Assembly: GCA_023053575.1 (NCBI GenBank)
Contig: JAKZAP010000018.1
Span: 8,122,001-8,186,000, forward strand
Length of the DNA: 64,000 bases
Direction of reading: 5' to 3'
Source: Branchinecta lynchi
Taxonomy: Eukaryota; Arthropoda; Branchiopoda; Anostraca; Branchinectidae
Both the position numbers and the translations under genes were made by a program. Every line of letters starts with the position of its first letter. The first letter of the stretch is position 1. The notes beneath the pieces were generated by a model, which did no database searches, was not told the DNA's origin, and saw only the letters and a program-made list of their open reading frames with translations. This document shows positions 61,230 through 64,000 of this stretch, one piece after another.

Positions 61230-61460
61230 TCCAGCGGCTTATTTCAATAGAAGAGGTGAGGAAACCTTTTTTGCATCTTATCACTAACTGTATCTTCTCT
61301 TCGGCGCCGTTTAAAGTTAAGAGACGTCTGAAATCTACCACAGATCTTTTTAGTTACCTTCAGTCCGCATTAAAGGGACGTAATGAACAAGACAGCTGAG
61401 TCAGACTGATCGACAATCTCGTATTTTGACCTCTGCAAACCCATCAACATGACTGAGGTT
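61230..61460 (+). repeat. Degenerate unit of a tandem repeat, copy 1
   Basis: TTCAGTCCGCATTAAAGGGA, CAATCTCG and GCAAACCCATCAACATGACT match 62260-62380 and 62540-62640. Confidence 0.55.
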
Positions 61461-61464
61461 TGTC

Positions 61465-62073
61465 CAGAGTAAAATAACACCAGAGAGTTGCGCCAAGACT
61501 TTAAAAAAGTGACACAGATTCAAATAGCAGTGACACTAGCCCCACTATAGCGATAGTGAACGTCCCTACTAAAACTCAATCCCCGATGACAAATTTATCT
61601 CAAAATGGTACTATGAAGTATTGCGAAAACTACATGCTTCTACTTCAAGGCTACCGTGTTACTGCATACTACTATATGCTATCATTAGCAATACTGGATG
61701 CCACTATGGCAAGACAGACCGGATACTACTACATAAGATTAGACCAGTCTGAGGCACATTAAATGATAGTATTCTTTGCCATTACATGCAACGTTTTCGT
61801 ACTACTACGCAGGCTACAAATTTTTCATCGGGTCAGTCTATCAACAGCGCTGGCTCCGATAACTTCATATTCTGAATATAACAACAAAAGTTTACAGCCT
61901 CAATTGTCTGCTTGGTGTGTGCAGACCGCACCTTTGCTTTACTAGAAATTTCTGAACTCAAAAGTTTGTCTCGCTTTAAATGCCACAAGCGTGGGGGCGC
62001 TATGAGGGTGACCCGTTTGCAAAGCATGGAAAGGATAGGTATTGGTGCTACTCCCTAGTGTTATTTTGCTCTG
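61465..62073 (+). mobile_element. hAT-type MITE, copy 2, perfect 8-bp target duplication, interrupted
   Basis: Ends CAGAGTAAAATAACACCAGA and CCTAGTGTTATTTTGCTCTG. GGTTTGTC stands on both sides (61457-61464 and 62074-62081). The interior matches copy 1 except for a 251-bp insertion at 61582-61832. Confidence 0.9.
61582..61832 (+). mobile_element. Nested 251-bp element with CCCGATGA ends
   Basis: Inserted in hAT-type MITE copy 2. The ends CCCGATGACAAATTT and AAATTTTTCATCGGG are inverted repeats with one mismatch in 15. Comparison with copy 1 (ACTCAATCAGTC) shows the empty site and a 2-bp TC duplication. The interior is rich in TACTACTA phrases. Superfamily not known. Confidence 0.8.
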
Positions 62074-62084
62074 GGTTTGTCAGA

Positions 62085-62700
62085 GACAAATTTTATTTAC
62101 TATGACCTTGCTTCTTTTCGTGACAGCGCCGTCGCTTCTTGTCTAAGAAGTGCCAAAATAAATCTTCAATGTGTAGGCATACTAAACAAAAAATTGTTTC
62201 GTTCACTGATGGAGATAACTATCGATATTTATTAACCATCTTTTTAATCGCCTGCGGCAACTTCAATCCGCTTTAGAGGGATGTTAGTTGAGATGGCTGT
62301 CCATCTGTCAGACTGTACTGTTTTTCGGCAGTCTCACCAACAGTCTCGGACGTTGACCCTTGCAAAACCGTCAAAATGACTAATGTACTTCTTTTCGTGA
62401 CGTGGCCGTCACTTCTTGTATAAGAAGTGCCAAAATAAATCCTCAAAGGTAGGCATACGAGACGCGAACACAAATTTGATTCGTTCATTGATAGCGTTCA
62501 CTACCGGAATATCTATCTTTTCAATTTCTGCTTCAGAGAAATTTCAGTGGAAACGGCTGCCCTCTGTTGTACCGTATTATTTTCCGGTAGATTTGCCGAC
62601 AATCTCGGACGTTAAACCCTTGCAAACCCGTCAAAATGATTTATGTTTCTCCTGGACAGATTTTATTTTCTGTGACCATACCTCTTTTCCAAAATAAATC
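62085..62700 (+). repeat. Tandem repeat, two about 290-bp units
   Basis: TTCTTTTCGTGACAGCGCCG and TTCTTTTCGTGACGTGGCCG start two units. Each has AAGAAGTGCCAAAATAAAT, a TTCGTTCA phrase, CAGTCTCGGACGTT-like text and CAAAACCGTCAAAATGA. A third start is cut off near 62640. Confidence 0.7.
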
Positions 62701-62754
62701 TTCAAATAGGCTTGACAAGCGCTGACTAAAGTATGATTTGTTCACCGATTCCCA

Positions 62755-63345
62755 CAGTTCAAATGCCCAGGATTCAAAATGCCTAAGACTCAAAATACCC
62801 ACGGCTCAAAATGCTCACGGTTCAGAATGCCCACGATTGAATTACTTTCAGTGCGTAGTAAATATCATGTGTATGCAATGAACTGCATATGTACTATGGC
62901 CTGGGATTCAACATCAAGCCTGATCAAAATATGTAAACCTATCTGAGTGCTATCTGCCTAATAGACAGACTTCACAAATTCAAATGTAGGCTACCCTGTT
63001 AGGAACGTTCGGGGTCCCAAAATGTATTTTGAATTCCGATCCTGAAATTTGTTGTTTACTCTGCCGAATTCTGAACAGACAAACTGAATAACTTTTCTGT
63101 CCCTTAAAATCTCGTTGACGGTTGTTCCAGGATGATCTGGGCCTTCCTGTGGACAGTTTGAGCCATCGCCATTTGAAACAGGACGATTTTAGCCTCCCCT
63201 GTTGGCATTTCGGACTGTCGGCCTTTTGAGCCGTCAGCATTGTGGACGATTTTAATTTCGGGGTCTTCAACCCCACTTTTATGCATTTTGAAATGTGGGC
63301 ATTTTGACCGCGTGTAGTCTGAATCGTGGGCTTCTGAGAGTGGGA
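62755..63345. repeat. Fold-back with 16-17 bp minisatellite arms
   Basis: The left arm (62757-62845) has about six units of TCAAAATGCCCACGG type. The right arm (about 63110-63345) has inverted phrases such as GGGCATTTTGA and GTCAGCATTGTGG. The interior 62850-63100 is unremarkable. Confidence 0.65.
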
Positions 63346-63667
63346 AGTTTTTGTTATTAATAAGGGACTGCAAACTTAAATATTATTTAATTAATAACCT
63401 CGTTCACGTTTCTATTACTCGCCTGTATCTGTCACTTTTAATAATCACTGCAAGGAAAAACTAGTGCTGAGATTTCATTTTTGACACGGCTGCTGTTTTT
63501 GCTGCACGATTGGGGCGACGACAGTAAATGTTTTTTTTTCTGCATTTTGATCGACTTCGGTTTTGTTGTTAATAAGGGACCGAGGCTTAAATTTTCTTCC
63601 CTTAATAACGCCGTTTTCGGTAGGGAGTACTCGCCTGTATCTCGGTTAATCCCAGCTCGGTTTTTAG

Positions 63668-64000
63668 TGGAGTGTTCCTTGGAACAATCCACTATTGCGA
63701 GCGCTGTAGCAGCTTTCGGATTTCTGTTTCCGGTTTTCGCCGTATTCTGTGGTGCTTATAACTCGTGAACCAGTTCAAGTATCAAGTTCAAACTTGGTAG
63801 GCTAGTGGGTACTGGGGTCTAGTTGTGCCTTTTGGGGGTTCCATCCCCCACCCCAACCCGGTTCAGGGGCAAATGGGCCCAGATTGACCATTGAACAATA
63901 CTCATAACTTGACCAGAACTGGACATATGACGATGAAATTCCTTCTACATGTAGATCCTAGGGCTGGGAAGTTGCTTTTAAATTTGCACCTCCCCCACCC
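63668..64000 (+). repeat. Second copy of the 145-bp-unit tandem-repeat family, cut by window end
   Basis: TGGAGTGTTCCTTGGAACAA, CACTATTGCGAGCGCTGTAG and CCACCCCAACCCGGTTCAGG match 21355-21680 closely in direct orientation. The element continues beyond 64000. Confidence 0.8.

Overview
The window is eukaryotic and almost certainly from an invertebrate animal. Two spliced genes can be followed exon by exon with GT-AG introns, and nearly everything else is transposable-element debris. The Argonaute is a divergent animal AGO-clade protein rather than the highly conserved vertebrate type. I lean weakly towards an arthropod such as a crustacean, but the sequence does not prove it. Two 100-base N blocks (1798-1897 and 46424-46523) are assembly gaps.

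Gene 1 (2595-16880, + strand) is the 3' part of an Argonaute gene: seven exons encoding 387 residues of MID and PIWI domain. The 5'-phosphate pocket and the DEDH slicer tetrad are intact. The N and PAZ exons are not visible and probably lie left of the window. Its introns hold Harbinger-type MITEs, non-LTR retrotransposon fragments, one complete 1.7-kb hairpin-ended element and a tRNA-like relic. Gene 2 (30125-56251, + strand) is a RERG/RasL-like small GTPase: four exons join without a frame break into 141 codons, and the C-terminal exon or exons lie further right. It keeps the P-loop and the NKxD motif, but the switch I threonine and the DxxGQ motif are gone, so it looks like an atypical GTPase or pseudo-GTPase. 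Its 17-kb second intron contains a large array of repeat elements.

Mobile elements by region: 1-2.5 kb, ends of several families. 3-16.6 kb, Argonaute introns with TTA-target MITEs (3149, 3989, 13236, 13899), LINE remnants (5892, 15567) and a hairpin element (8456-10198). 18.8-22.1 kb, fold-back and palindromic elements and a 145-bp tandem-repeat family. 23.5-29.1 kb, LINE reverse transcriptase pseudogenes on both strands. 34.4-36.1 kb, a 1.67-kb element with perfect 14-bp terminal repeats. 38.7-46.7 kb, three or more copies of a hairpin-ended family with C-rich internal repeats. 47.4-53.2 and 57-58.3 kb, a family built on a 137-bp tandem unit. 56.4-57 kb, a fold-back element with a perfect 9-bp target duplication. 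60.7-62.1 kb, two hAT-type MITEs with perfect 8-bp target duplications, one carrying a nested insertion.

The most interesting signals are the degenerate Ras-like protein; a palindromic repeat family flanked by 13-15 bp target duplications, which is unusual for a DNA transposon; the hairpin-ended, tandem-repeat-cored family, which resembles Helentron-derived elements; and the fold-back family with MULE-like features. No bacterial operon, CRISPR array or rRNA gene is present.
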